NCBI RefSeq assembly: GCF_036711975.1
Contig: NC_091971.1
Coordinates: 15,383,501-15,447,500, forward strand
Source of the DNA: Onthophagus taurus
Lineage: Eukaryota > Arthropoda > Insecta > Coleoptera > Scarabaeidae
Length of the DNA stretch: 64,000 bases
Direction: 5' to 3'
A program made the position numbers and the translations under genes. The notes beneath the pieces are model-generated. The model was given only the letters and a program-made list of their open reading frames with translations. It was not told the origin of the DNA and searched no databases. This document shows, piece by piece, positions 12,186 to 24,554 of this stretch; within the stretch, counting starts at the first letter, position 1, and the number at the start of each line of letters is the position of its first letter.

Positions 12186-15100
12186 ATGATGGATGAGAAA
12201 TGTGACAAATGTCAAAAGAGTCAGAGCAACGCTTATCACAACGTCAGCATGGACAATAATTCCGACGTTGGTCAAACGACGAAGCAATCGCCAAAGCTGC
12301 TCTCGCCACGAAAATCAACGCATATCGTCGCACCAACTCCTCAACAACTTGTCGATAATATATGTCCAAAATACGTTGAGCCAAATAAATACAAAATTAA
12401 TATTTCTTCCGAAAGATTAGCGCAACTTAAAAAACTTGTTGATGAAGCTGTTAATGATCACAGAATTTTTACTATTAAAGGTAAGAAAACAATCATATTT
12501 TTGTGTCCCTTATAAAATTATAATTTATCATTTTATTATTTATAAACAGATTTTTTTTAATTAATAGGAGGTTGGCAAATTCTTCGTGGAGCTTTACACA
12601 GAAGGGGTTGGATAGAAAAATACGAAACGGCACCAAAAAAACCGGGAATACAACCACAACTGCCGCAAAATTTAGATGATCTTTGCGTTAATCTTCCAAG
12701 TAGACAAGCATGGGAAAGCCAAAAAGTTCATATGGAAAAATGCGAAAGAACGGTCATGTCGAGACTCTTGCAAGTACACGATTGCGATTTATATTGGAAT
12801 ATGAGAAAAGACCAAAGCGATTGGCAACATCGTTGCAATCATAACAAATTAATGAATCGCTTCGGAAGATCACTTTTTACATCAAAGGAAGGGTTAACAC
12901 TTTTACTTCAACAACTTTATTGGCATATTGAGCCGGGTGTTGCTCAAGTAAATTATCCAAGATGTTACGTGTTAGGTAAAAATAGAAACAAATTATGGCG
13001 AGCATAATAGTAGATGTAGCAAAAGTTTATTAGTAGCCTTTGCTATTTAAAATTTTTTTAAAAATATTTATCTACCCAGTATGTCCCAGTTTCTAATGTA
13101 TGCAGTTTAGTCAATCTTTAAGAAGAATTTGTTTATGAAAAAATTAAATCCAATAACTACTGAAGTAAAATATATATGTTTTAGATATTTTAAAGTATCT
13201 TTGTATTCAAACTTGGATATCTTTGGTAAAAAGGTATTTTACATCAAAAGCTTCCTTTTTCTTGAACCGTTTTATCACTGTCTCTATTTTTCCCACATTT
13301 TCATCTGCTTATAGTTCCTCTTCACTTCACAATGCTTTTTTTGGTCAGTATATTTATTGTTTTCTGGCCTATTTTCAGGCCTTCCAATCAGGTTTCTTTC
13401 TTCTGCATATTTCGTTGCATCTTCTACTAATAATTGTAGGGTTGGTTTAACATAGTTTACTTCTTGTATTTCATCGTCGTTAGATGCATTCAAGTATTCT
13501 TCATTTGAACTGTTGCTATCTTTAGCCTTTCATCGTTTCTATTGCCTTCATGGAGTGTTTTGCCTAAAATGGTTTTCTCGTAACAGTTCAAAAAAAAGCA
13601 TCGATGATATTTGGGTTGGGTTGGTACGAAATTCCAGAAATGTTGTCTAAAACTTTGTTCGTAATATTATAATGTTATGTAAAGTTATAATCGCTTAGCA
13701 TCTTTCTCTCTTCAAGTTGTCTGGCATGTTGCACAAAACAAATCTAGAACCAGCCTTGTAAAAGATCTGTTAAATCTGCCTCCATTAAATTAAATCCATT
13801 AATGTTAAATCCATTAATACGGCAGGATTTCTTGCAATATGTTTATAGTTTATAAATGCTATAGAAGGTAGTAGCATACCGTTAACAAACCCTCAATCTT
13901 AATTGTCATGCTGTTTTTGGAATAGTTGACAACTTTCTCGAGATATCTAGTACTCCTTTTATATCTAGCAATTGCTTTTCCCGGATCATTACCGACATTT
14001 CACGCCTTCCAGACTTTACTCTAAATCTGCTAAGTAAGCTGCTATAGTTTCTTTATAGATAGTTGGGCGACTTTTGTTGAGCTGCTTTTGTGTCAAGGGC
14101 ATTCTTTTTAGATTTGGTAACGACATGTTTCCAAGTATTCTTAAATCCCACAAATTAAGGGAGAAGATGTTTTTGCACATCTTCTCCAAAGAGACAAGTG
14201 CATTTTGAAATCATATTGGGGAATTTTATGCTATGAAAACCAAACATTAGGTTTTGGATATTCCAGTATTCGTTACAGTAATTAGAATCAATTTTAAGCG
14301 TTTTTAAAAATTTTACAAAAGTTCTGAGTACATTCGAAAAATGAGAAAATGTCGTATTATGTTTAAAAATCAATATTTTAAGAACTAAAACTAATTGTGA
14401 AAAATCGCTTCTTTCGTTGAAATTGGCAAACCTATATGTTGAATTGGAGATGCTGATAATTTCATAATAATTTATTGAAATCCCGATTTATTATGATTTT
14501 TTTAAAACGATTGGCAATAATTTTATTGCTTAACCCAAAAAATAAGAAAATTCCTTATTGTTTTTGAAGATTAATATCTCAAAAATTAAAAGATATTTTA
14601 CAAATCCGTTTCCATCATTGGAAAGCTAATAATTTGTATTACAAATGTTGATAATTTCATGAAAAATTATTCAAAGTATGATTTATTACGATTTTTTGAT
14701 TACGATTGGAAATACTTGTTTATCCCGAAAAATGAGAAAATGTCTTGCTATGTTTAAAACTTAATATCTCAAAAACTAAAAGATATTTTGAAAATGCGTT
14801 TCTTTCATTGGAAAGCTTATGATTTGTGTAATAAATGCTGATAATTTGATAAGAATTTATTAAAACTACGATTTATTACAATTTTTTGAAAATGATTGTT
14901 TATCCCAAAAGCTGGGGATTTGTCTTATTATGTTTAAAAGTTAATATCTCAAAAACTAAAGGATATTTTAAAAATCCGTGTCTTTCATTTAAAAGCTAAC
15001 AATTTGTGTAATAAGTGCTGAGAATTTAATGAGAATTTATTAAAACTACGATTTATTACGATTTTTTGAAAATCATTGTTTATCCCAAAAAATGGGGAAA

Positions 15101-18100
15101 TTGTCTTATTGTATTTAAAAGTTGAAATTTCAAAAGCTATAAGTTATTTTGAAAATTCGTTTCTTTCATTGAAAAGCTTATAACTTGTATAAGTAATGCT
15201 GAGAATTTCATAATAATTTATTGAAATGATTTTTTATGATTTTTTGAAAATGAGTGAATATAGTTGCTTAATACGAAATATAAGTAAATATTGGAATATG
15301 AGTATGAAAATCTCCCAAAGTGTTAATAGAAGAGTCTTCCTTCCAATGAACCAACCCGTTTTGAAAAATAACTTTTAGTATTTGAGAAAACAATATTTGA
15401 AGGTTTGATAACATTTTCGATGTTGCAATTTTTATCGATAACTTTCAAAATTTGCTATAAAATTCATTTCTTGAACGATCCTTGTGGAAATATCGCCAAT
15501 TATTAATTAAAGTATCCTCTTTTTAATGCTAAAACCCGATTTGAAAAATTCAATCAAATACAGAACATTTCCTTCTTCTTCTTCTTCTTGCAATGCTTAT
15601 CCACTAATGGATGTTAGCGATCATACTTTCCATTTTTTCTTTATTCCTCGCAGGATTATAGCATCTATGTTGTGAAATTCAGTAAATTATCGAACATTTC
15701 GGGACTGGGAAACCTTTGTTCTGCCAATCCATCTCAATTAGTAATTGATGTGTCCCAAATATGCAGCTCTTCTCTTATTAATTGCGTTTTAAATTCTTCA
15801 TTTCTTAGGGGATTTTCTCTGTCCAAAGGATTTTCAGTATTCTGCGGTATGTTCACATTTCAAATTCTTCTAGTTTATTTATTGCACTTGTATTCAAGGT
15901 TCACCCTTCCTCTCCATAAAGAAGCACGTAACATTTCACGAACCTCAATCTCAAGTTTAGATTCGCTTCTAAATTTTTGAAATGCCTGCCTAGCCTGTTC
16001 TATGCGGACAGCTTTTTAGACAGGTTATCAGGTTTGAATTTGCATAAACATTTTCTAATCTTGGCAAATAATTTAGGTTTAAATATAATAGTTTTAAAGA
16101 TATAAACTTTTAATAATAAAAAAGTTAAGCTAAATTAGACATTTTTTTAGGTTTTCCCGATCATTTTCACAATTTCGTCGACGATTTTCGTTTGACAGCA
16201 TGTATGGGTCTTTTAAAATGGTTTGTTCATAAAGCAGATACCGAAGATGAATATTCGATAAAATCGCCTGAAGGAAAAGTACCCATAAGTTGCGTAAACT
16301 TTGCTATGAGTCGTGTGGATGAATTCGTCGCTACGAAAAAACATTTAGACATCGATAGAGATTTTCCTAAAGTTTGGGACCACGAATGGGAACAATTTTT
16401 AACCAATTTCCACCGAACAGTGAACCAAGGGGAATTATTTCTCGAGTCTAAAGAGTGGTCGTTGCATATACTTCATGCGGCTGCAAAAGTATCTCTTCAA
16501 GAAGTCGCTAGATATTGGCCTCAATTTAATTTGGACGGTATGAAAAATATTTGGATTATGAAACCAGGAAATAAATGTAGAGGGAGGGGTATACATCTGG
16601 TTAGGAATGTTCAAGACGTCAGTAAAGCGGTTAATTTAAAATTGAAATATGTAGTGCAAAAATACATTGGTAAGTTTAAAAAAGTAATAACATTTTGATT
16701 GATTTCGTTATTTTCTTAGAGAAGCCTTTAATTATTTATAAAACTAAATTTGATATCCGACAATGGTTTCTTATTACTTCAGTGCAGCCATTAACAATAT
16801 GGATGTATCGGTAACTTTATTTAAAAAATTAATGTTTAAAAATAACTTAAAAAACATTAAGATATTACTTTTTAGCGAATGTTACTTCAGATTCAGTTCA
16901 CAAATTTTTAGTTTAGAAAATTTCCACGAATCTCTACATTTAACTAACCATGCCGTTCAGTGTAAATATGCAAACGTGAATCAAAGAGATAAAGCTTTAC
17001 CAGATGAAAATATGTGGGATTGCGAATCTTTTAAAAGTTATTTGAAGCAAATCGGACACGGGAATAAATGGGAAGACGTTATTTTTCCAGGGATGAGACA
17101 AAGTTTAATCGCTACCATGTTGGCTTGTCAAGAAACGATGGATAGAAGGCCCAATACTTTTGAATTATATGGAGCTGATTTTATTTTAGCCGAAGATTTT
17201 AGCCCATGGTTATTGGAGATTAATTCAAGTCCGGATTTGTCTCATTCTACAAGCGTAACATCTCGAATGTGTCCACATTGTCTTGAAGATTTAGTTAAAG
17301 GTAAAATAAAATTATTTAACATAATCAATTTTACTTTATTTTAAATTTTTAAGTTATTGTTGATAAACGAAGAGATCCTAAAGCAGATACAGGAAGATTT
17401 ATATTAATTTACAAACAAAATCTACCAAGACCGCCAGCATATTTAGGCATGAGTTTAACAGTTCGGGGAAAACGTATTTTTAAAAACCGTCTGAGACGTC
17501 ATAAGAATTCAGGAAAAGAAAACGAAAGTATTTCAAAAAGGAATGGATACGCGTTAAAAGCACCAACAACACCTCAAATACCCACCATCGTTCATGCATC
17601 TTACACACCAAGAGAGACCGTAACAAGTTACAGCGGTCCCGTTATCGGAGATTTAATGGAAGAGCTTCAATCGACCTATTTAAAAAGTTGCGAAGACGGA
17701 ATTGATTTTGTTCCAGTTTTAAAAAACGAAGTAGGGAGTAAAATCAAGAAGAAGACGTCAAATAATAAGGAAGGGGTATCGAAAGGAACTAAAATCGTTT
17801 CAAAATCGGGGACTAATAAAAAACGTTCTGTTAACAGAAAGCCAAAAGGAAGCGCAAAGCGTGATGGTGATACTAATTTAACCACAACATCCGCGAAATC
17901 TACAACGACTATCCAAAGAAGTTCTACTGGACAGGGAAGAAATTACGTAAAAGGAGGAACTACGGCTAGTATTCTTAATGGGCATAACATTCTGTCGAAA
18001 TTTCGAATTAATAATAAAGAAATTAACAAAAATAATAATGGGTGTTTGGAGAAGTTTTACGGGGATATCGATAAAAGACATGTTTCGGCTAAAGCCGATC

Positions 18101-18153
18101 TGTTAACTGTTGGGGTTAATTTTAAGAATTATCAAAAGAATAATTCTAAATAA
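12186..18153 (+). CDS. TTLL3: Tubulin glycylase, TTLL3-like, six exons, 845 aa
   Basis: By family, this enzyme ligates glycine to glutamate side chains of tubulin tails in cilia and flagella, using ATP. Exons: 12186-12480, 12568-12975, 16151-16669, 16720-16810, 16876-17300, 17354-18153. All have GT-AG junctions, and the phases join without a stop. Residues 1-85 are polar and Cys-poor. The TTL (ATP-grasp-like) domain runs from about 90 to 610: [11 protein letters not shown] then [11 protein letters not shown] near the start, PRCYVLG at the exon 2 end, the nucleotide-binding [11 protein letters not shown] near 370, [25 protein letters not shown], and the metal/ATP-site [13 protein letters not shown] near 550. 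Residues after about 650 are a Lys/Asn/Ser-rich tail. Intron 2 is 3.2 kb and full of repeats; the other introns are 53-87 bp. The ATG was chosen as the first in frame after an upstream stop. TTLL8 is the close alternative. Confidence 0.88.
13100..14110 (-). pseudogene. Unrecognised decayed coding sequence in TTLL3-like intron 2
   Basis: On the minus strand there is a 69-residue frame (13284-13493) with an acidic start and the stretch [20 protein letters not shown]. Further upstream, broken frames hold charged, protein-like text such as [19 protein letters not shown] (about 13950-14040). It looks like the remains of a mobile-element protein, but I cannot name the family. A GGAGAAGATGT/ACATCTTCTCC hairpin lies at about 14160-14187. 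Confidence 0.3.
14340..15285 (+). repeat. Satellite D, degenerate ~180-190-bp tandem repeats
   Basis: Five diverged monomers are spaced about 180-194 bp apart, each with ATATCTCAAAAACTAAAAGA followed by a CATTGGAAAGCT block. The block resembles satellite A and B at the same relative positions, suggesting common descent. Confidence 0.75.
15285..15545 (-). repeat. Satellite A, one unit in reverse orientation
   Basis: This stretch is the reverse complement of the satellite A dimer (AACTTTTAGTATTTGAGAAA, then TTCTTGAACGATCCTTGTGG). It abuts satellite D directly. Confidence 0.8.
15546..15995 (-). mobile_element. LINE 3' end, relic, minus strand
   Basis: In one minus-strand frame, interrupted by stops, the text reads [13 protein letters not shown], then INKLEEFEM and [13 protein letters not shown]. 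This is the conserved C-terminal block seen after the reverse transcriptase in several insect LINEs (…KLEAFEMWxYRRILKISW…). A CTTCTTCTTCTTCTT run near 15570 would be the AAG-rich 3' tail of the element on the minus strand. It lies within intron 2 of the TTLL3-like gene. Confidence 0.6.
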
Positions 18154-18182
18154 GGAAAGGTTTAACATCACTATTTTAAAAG

Positions 18183-18275
18183 AATTTGTTAAAAAAAATG
18201 TTAAAGAAGAAAGTGTTAAAAAAGAAAATGTTAAAAAAGGAAATGTTAAAAAAGGAATTGTTAAAAAAGAAATTT
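18183..18275 (+). repeat. 15-bp minisatellite after the TTLL3-like stop codon
   Basis: There are about five copies of GTTAAAAAAGAAAAT-like units. The frame that runs through it (VKKEN/VKKGN repeats) starts inside the TTLL3-like last exon in another phase and is not a gene. Confidence 0.8.
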
Positions 18276-19748
18276 GTTATAAAAGCACTGTGTTCAAAAC
18301 ATTAATTAATAATTGTTAACAAAAAGATTGTTATATAATTCACAATTTTTGATGCTTTTATGAAGTTTTGAATTAAAATCTCTCATTAAATCGGCCTACT
18401 TCACACCAACAAGAAGTGCCAATGAAAAAAATTATTAATTATGTAAAAATATTAATGTTCAATAATTACAATGTGTTCATAAATACTTATTAATCATTTT
18501 TTTTAAATATACGCTCTTAAAATAAAATCGTATTTAAATCAGAATATTTTACTTCATTTAAAGTGCTTTCATTAATATATTTTTTTAAATATCTTCGCGC
18601 TTTATGCTGCATAATAGACATCGCTAAATCTTTCAAGAAGTCAGTTCATGTTTGGATGCTCAAAAAATAAATTACAACATATACTCTATACAATTACAAT
18701 ATCTCTCTTTATTGATTTTTTATTAAATCCTTTCTATGTGATTTTATGGTATTTAATGACAGTATCTATAAAGGCTACAATATCTTAAATAAACTGCCGA
18801 TAAAGATACTCCAATCTGGATTCTAAGGTAGTATCTCCACTGGAAGATCCTCAATAGTAGTACCTCATCTCAAATTTTTAAGGAAGGTCGTTTCATAGAT
18901 ATCCACGAGACACTAAATGGCACTACTAATAATGGATTATGATGACTCTCAGATGACACCAAAGCTAATGTGTTAGGTAACCATTGCAATTTCTGCAGTG
19001 CCAATATCTCCATTTTCAGTATCTTGAATATTCAATGAAAATACTAATATAATAAGAAATAGTCATAGTTACTCGGGACTAAATTAAATTACCAAATGGG
19101 TATATTAGATACAAAATTTATAAATTTGGAAAAGATGCGCTTTTATTTGTAATTCCAGCACACAATATATCTTTCAAAGGAAAAATAAATAGATGCCAAT
19201 CTAAAGCAAAATGTTCTGTGGACGTTCTTCTCACCTGGAACACAATCAGGTTATAATTACTAAATACTTCATTTGCGAATACCTGAAAAGAATTTCGCTT
19301 CTTGAATTTCGGAAATGATCGTACTATCTCGTAATATCAAGTAATTGTTGCTACTTTATAGAGGACCGGATAAATGGGCTAATTCTTTTGTAGGTACAAT
19401 AGTTGGATGATAGGTTTGTAGCTTTACAAATGTTTTGCTATTACCAATGAAAGTAAATTTATACCCACTTACACAGTCATTATTAGTAAATTGAAGTATG
19501 CTTTTGGTATGCCACCTTTGAAATTAAAAGAAAGGTTTTTCTTTCATTTAAAGTGTATTTTAGTCTAAAATGAGTCTAAAATCCATTGTCAGAAAAATTT
19601 GGTGAACGTTTTTCTTTCTGGAAACTTCATTTTTGTAACTAGTCGAAAATTCCAAGCTACCTGTAACCTCTTTGGGTTTAATTTTTACTCGACTACATGT
19701 ATAATATGTATCTAGGTATTTTGATCTTACTGTTAAAAAAAAGTTAAA
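18276..19748. other. Gene-free AT-rich intergenic stretch
   Basis: I see no gene, array or inverted repeat here. It probably includes the TTLL3-like 3' UTR at its left end. Confidence 0.5.
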
Positions 19749-20075
19749 ATGCAACGCTGTATGTGTTATGATCTATGGTATGTACCAAAAACGGTTGATA
19801 GTGGCAAGAAAGTAGTTGGCATTGCATCCGATATTGCTGCTTGCAATTTTAATGACGGCCTTACAAGCATTATCGAATGTACTAAAGTAACAATTGGAAG
19901 ATCGTGCTTTGAGTTTTGCCTCGAAGCAGACTCACGTCGCATTATCTACGCTGACCGCTCCATGACCGATGAGGCTAAAGAAGCTTGTAGAAGCTTATTG
20001 TCAGACAGATTAGCTACACAAAACGAAAATAACTTTCAGGATGAACAAATATACAGTGCAGGAATCGCTGATTAA
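19749..20075 (+). pseudogene. Fragment of a multicopy transposon-associated protein (tentative)
   Basis: This is a 108-residue open frame. It contains FNDGLTSIIECTKVTIG, a mid-block EADSRRIIYADRSMTDEAKE and ends YSAGIAD. The layout (FNDG..., then an R/K-rich helix with ADRSMTDEAK, then a terminal Y-x-AG-x-x-D) recalls the C-terminal part of uncharacterised proteins repeated in many invertebrate genomes and usually linked to DNA transposons. The frame is intact but lacks the N-terminal part. I do not assign a superfamily. Confidence 0.4.
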
Positions 20076-20186
20076 ACGTCTTTTTCTGAAAATTACATTT
20101 TTCCAAGCTGTGCGTATGATAACTCCCACATTATAAACAGATGTTCAAATTTTTTTTTAAGTTGTATCATCTTAGCCTAGGAAAGT

Positions 20187-21661
20187 TTATTATTAAGAGT
20201 TTTATTGTTTACAATAACCTGTTTACAATTTTTACATCATTGTACATCATTATCCACACAAACCCTTATTCTTCCGCGCCACCACCATCCCTTTGTCTCC
20301 TCACCCTCACAACCTCTCCCAAGATCTGCCCTCGGTCCATCTCCTCCTCCCTCAACTCACTGCACCCATTTAACATATGTTCTAACGTTTCCCATGCACA
20401 GCCTACACCACCTCTCCTTATCGACCATCTAGTATCTGTTAGCTCTTTCCTCGTTTCCACAATGGAACCTGGCCACCAAGATCCCGCAGTTTGGCCTCCC
20501 TTCTATTCTTTCTTCATATTTCACTGCCCTCCTGCCCGCCTCCACTATGACCTTATCCAGCTTTACCAATTCCCTCACTATATACCCCGATGTTTTTCTC
20601 GCCACCCCAAACACCCATCTCTAATATCTAGCTTGCACGTCCTCCAGCATTCCCTGCTCCCTCCATCCCCATATCTCTGTCCCATACATCATCACACTGC
20701 TAACCAGACCTTCAAACATAATCTTCCGCGTTGCCACATTCCTTCCAAAAACTCTCTCCCCCCAACCCCATACTTGTACCATCACCTTATTCGCCTTTTT
20801 TGCCGTAGCTTTCACATGCGACTCCTCCCTGTTAGACTCCCTAAACACATACCCCAGGTAAGTATACTCCCTAACCTCCTCGATCTCCTTTCCCTCCTAT
20901 TACTAGTTTTCTGTTCTTTTTCTCCCACCCTTACAAAACTTCATCATCTTTGTCTTCCACACATTCACTTCCAACCTCTTCCTCCTAAAATACCTTTCCA
21001 AGGTCTTTATCATATCCTTCATCTCCACCGCCTCTCTCGCCATGACCACGATGTCATCCACGTATACTAACATATGCACCTTTCTACCTCCCACCACCAA
21101 CCCTCCCATCTCCCCTTTCTCCAATCTATCTTCCAAGTCCGCCGTATACAATGCAAACAGACTTGGGCTCAGCGGACATCCCTGCCTCAGTCCCTTCGTC
21201 GTCCAGCTTATCCCCCACTTTTATCCTAACCCTAGTCTCCATGTATATTTCTTTCATTCCCGCTATTAGGTGTTCCGTGATGGGATCACGGATCCTCCTC
21301 CCACAACTTCCCCCTGTCCACCTTATCAAAACCTTACCTTACCTTCTTATCCAACTCTCTATCTGCCAGATGCTTCAACACATACACGTTATCGATTGGT
21401 CCCCTTCCCTTCCAAAAGCTTGCCTGCCTATCCAGCAAAATTCCCCCCAACTCCATCTCCTCCTCTAGTCTTCCCAACAGTATCATCGTGTATACCTTAT
21501 ATGCCGAATCTAGTAGGTTAATTCCCCTGTAGCTATCTACACTTCCCTTATTACCCTTTTCATATACTGGGCAAATTACCCCCACTTTCCATCCCTCCGG
21601 GATCCCACCACCTCTCCATACGCTATTCATCCCCTCCAACAACTTCACTCTCACCTTACTC
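20187..21661 (-). mobile_element. 5'-truncated LINE with 13-bp target duplication
   Basis: This is a GC-rich block in AT-rich surroundings. On the minus strand, reverse transcriptase text runs in pieces: PEGWKVGVICPVYEKG and YRGINLLDSAYKVYT (21334-21654); the catalytic LVYVDDIVVMA (20903-21151); then VMMYGTEIWGW (20621-20848). Frameshifts separate them. AGCCTAGGAAAGT occurs at 20174-20186 and again at 21662-21674 and brackets the block exactly. The 3' end lies at the left, with a short A/T tail (minus-strand TAATAATAA). The clade is not assigned. The 309-residue plus-strand frame over it is antisense. Confidence 0.85.
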
Positions 21662-21674
21662 AGCCTAGGAAAGT

Positions 21675-22484
21675 ACGTAGCCGTTTTTCGATGTATCTAC
21701 AGTTGTCTATATTACAACTATTTTTATGTATGTTTTTATCAATAAATATGACATTTCTTGTAAAATCGGCATCATTTCGTCAACAATTTTTTTAAATCCT
21801 ACGTCGTTCTCTAGTTGTCGAGTTCAGTAAAGTAATCGTTTTGACCCTGCCCGATTTGCAAGCCTAACATTAAAACCCACAACTCGTTTTTAGAAACCTG
21901 TTATCCCCCTTTTAATGTTGAATTAATTCTCATTTCTTAAATTGTAATAAAGTATCATATTGCTCATTTAATCTTCGGATCTGAATGATTAATCACCGCT
22001 TGTACATCACCAAACTTATATGAGCATAAAAGTAACAGTTAACATTCTTACAATGCTAACAATTATTCTTCTTTTTTGTAGTCCTAAGATTCGATCAGTG
22101 TTTTTTCACGATCCAAAAACATCGACAGATTCTACGTAGATGTTGTATCTAATAACAATAAACTTAAAAGTCACCACAAGTTAGTGCTGCGTATATCCAA
22201 CTGATTTTAGTAAAATTCGAGGTTACTGAATCCTACTAAGTGCGCCAACTGACTGATTGAGTTTATTATTTAATAATATTACAAGGAATAAATTTTAACA
22301 CGAGGAAAGTGTTGCATTAATACACAGTCAGTATTTATTGTCAAATCAACGTCCTAACTCCGTCCTCAATTTTGGATGTAGTGTAGGATGTATGTATTTT
22401 GAAGATGAAACCAGCTGGGTGGGTACTTACTGTGTCTTCCCTCTGCTTGCGTTGTTTGGTGGCTCGCTAGATGTACAGTCATGT
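21675..22484. other. Gene-free stretch
   Basis: There is no supported gene. An 84-residue plus-strand frame at 22338-22592 overlaps the RT relic on the other strand and has no recognisable content. Confidence 0.4.
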
Positions 22485-22916
22485 TCATCCGACATGTCGG
22501 ATTTCACAACAGCGCTTGACCTTGAGTGTGCATTTCCCGTGAACAAGACTGTAGATTACAGTGTAGCCATTTTTCTGGGGTGCATCTTGTAGAAATTCTT
22601 TTTCTTTCTTTAAATTCTTTTTGTGACATATCCTTTTTGCTCGTTTTCTGTCCCCATCTGTCTTTCTAGTGACCAATACATCCAAAAAAAGATTCCTGGA
22701 GTCGCCTTTTTCCGTGTTGCCAAATCGCGAAGATACGTACTTCGGTAAGCTCTCTGGGATAAATTTCTGGCGAAGATCACGGCTTGACTGATACTCTGGT
22801 ATCGTGGTACAATAATCGTAAATAATTTGCGAAAGTAACATTCGATTCTCCAAGAGAATTACTAACATCAATAAAATCGATACAACAGAAAGGTCATTAT
22901 GAGTCAATATGTCCAT
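22485..22916 (-). pseudogene. Penelope-like reverse transcriptase fragment with internal deletion
   Basis: The 143-residue minus-strand frame contains RDLRQKFIPESLPKYVSS, then LFLDVLVTRKTDGD, then RAKRICHKKNLKKEKEFLQ and QKNGYT. 'FLDVLVTRKxDG' and 'RA-R-IC-...-NL-KE-..L...-L..NGY' are successive blocks of Penelope-like or related RTs, normally about 50 residues apart. Here they are adjacent, which implies a deletion. Family assignment is by motif order only. Confidence 0.5.
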
Positions 22917-23217
22917 ATGATCTAAATACAGAAACTATGATCTTGGAAGGAATCTTATTAATCCAGATATCTGATGGTTTCGATTTCAAATGACGAATAT
23001 TGAAATTTGATACATAAAACTCATCGCGTAACAATCCTGAATTTACGTGCTACTCGACCAGATCCAAGAATTTGAGGTTTAATAGGCCATTAAATGTCTA
23101 CATAAAACAGGGTGCAAATATCACAATACCTGACACTTTTTCATCTTGGACAGAAATACATCACACATTCAAAACATTACAATAAAATAAATATTTTAAA
23201 ATATTATTATTAAATAC
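22917..23217. other. 3' flank of the minus-strand zinc-finger gene
   Basis: AT-rich; this probably contains the 3' UTR of the gene that ends at 23218. Nothing else is seen. Confidence 0.4.
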
Positions 23218-24554
23218 TTAAAAAGTTACATTACTTTTATTATCATCAAAATTAGCATTATTATCTATAGTATTATTATCATCAATAATAATTTCAGCAT
23301 TTTCTATATCAATGGTCCCAATTTCAGTTTTAATTTCTCCCTTTCCATTATGAGTTTTAAGATGTTTCTTTAAAATTCCACTCTGGTTAAATGCTTTATG
23401 ACAAATATGGCACTGATATGGTCTGATTCCAGTATGAATTCGTTCATGTTTAACAAGCATACTTCTTGTAGTAAAACATTTAGAACAATACAGACATGAA
23501 AATGGTTTTTCTCCCGTATGTGTTCTAATGTGTACTGTTAATTGTCCTGTTGTTGATAATTTTTTACCACAAACTGTGCACAAAATTCTTTTTCCAAGGT
23601 GAATATTTTTGTGTCCTCTTAAATCTGTGGAATGTTTAAAAGCCATTCCACATGTATCACATATAAATGGTCTTTCATTTGAATGCCTTTTTATGTGTAC
23701 ATTTAAAGCACCTCTTAGTGAAAATGTATCTTCACAAATTTCACATTTATATGGTCGAATTCCATTGTGAGATCTCATATGGATTCCCAAAGAACTATTT
23801 TGTCTAAAACCCTTTCCACAAACAGTACATAAAAAGGGTTTATGACCTGTGTGGTTTTTCATATGTTCTAATAATGTGCTTGAATATGGAAAACATTTTG
23901 AGCAAATTGGGCAACAATGAGTCTTCTTGATATTGTTTATATCATGGATTCTTTCATGCCGTTTTAAACTTTCTGCAGTTAAACACCCTTTTTTACAAAT
24001 GTTACATTCATAGGGCTTTTTATCTTCGTGTTTAAAAACGTGTCTTTCTAATAAATAAGAATATTTAAATTTTTCCCCACAAACTTGACAAATGTAGTTG
24101 TTTCCCATATGATATGATTTCTTATGTACTCTTAAATCCGATATTGTCTTAAACAATTTATCACAATAATTGCACTTATGTTCTTTTTGTGATTTTTTAA
24201 AATCTCCATCACCTTGAATCTTATTATTTTTAGAATTTACTATTTGTTGCAACTTTTGATCGTTCGCTATACACATTTGTATAAAATTATAAGTATTACA
24301 GAAACTATTGATGCAATTTAAACAAATTTTGTTAAATTCATCTTCATTTTGTGTTATCTAAAAAAGATATTTAAATTGATGGTGTAAAAATAAAAATATT
24401 AAATAAGTTCTTTTACATTTAAGAATGTTATTTGATTTATAAAATTTACTAAGTACACTGAATTCTCTTTCGATATGTTGATAAGAAATAAATCTTCTAA
24501 ATCGTTTGATTCCAATAAACATATTCTACAAATGTTTTTATATAGTTTCTCCAT
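23218..24554 (-). CDS. ZAD-C2H2 zinc-finger protein, two exons, 425 aa
   Basis: A probable sequence-specific DNA-binding nuclear protein. Exon 1 is 24554-24417 and exon 2 is 24357-23218, with a 59-bp GT-AG intron. The join is in frame. Residues 9-71 form a ZAD (an insect dimerisation domain with two CxxC pairs): CRICLLESNDLEDLF at the start and KICLNCINSFCNTYNF at the end. The intron splits the ZAD. Ten C2H2 fingers follow from about residue 107 to 385, most with TGEKP-type linkers partly conserved (TGHKP, NERP, TGEKP, TGIRP). Finger 3 has Cys (KKGCLT) where the usual aromatic sits. The tail after residue 390 is Asp/Asn-rich. The nearest neighbour is a ZAD gene starting 323 bp away on the other strand. 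The orthologue is not identifiable by eye. Confidence 0.92.

Noticed and set aside
12732-13007. 91-residue frame ending at 13007 as an independent gene
   Set aside because: It is TTLL3-like exon 2 running past its donor at 12975 into the intron.
18110-18319. 69-residue frame with VKKEN/VKKGN repeats
   Set aside because: It is out of frame with the TTLL3-like last exon and made of a 15-bp minisatellite.
20141-21070. 309-residue plus-strand open frame, the longest on that strand in the region
   Set aside because: It is antisense to a GC-rich LINE with clear RT motifs; the His/Pro/Leu-rich text is a mirror of RT codons.
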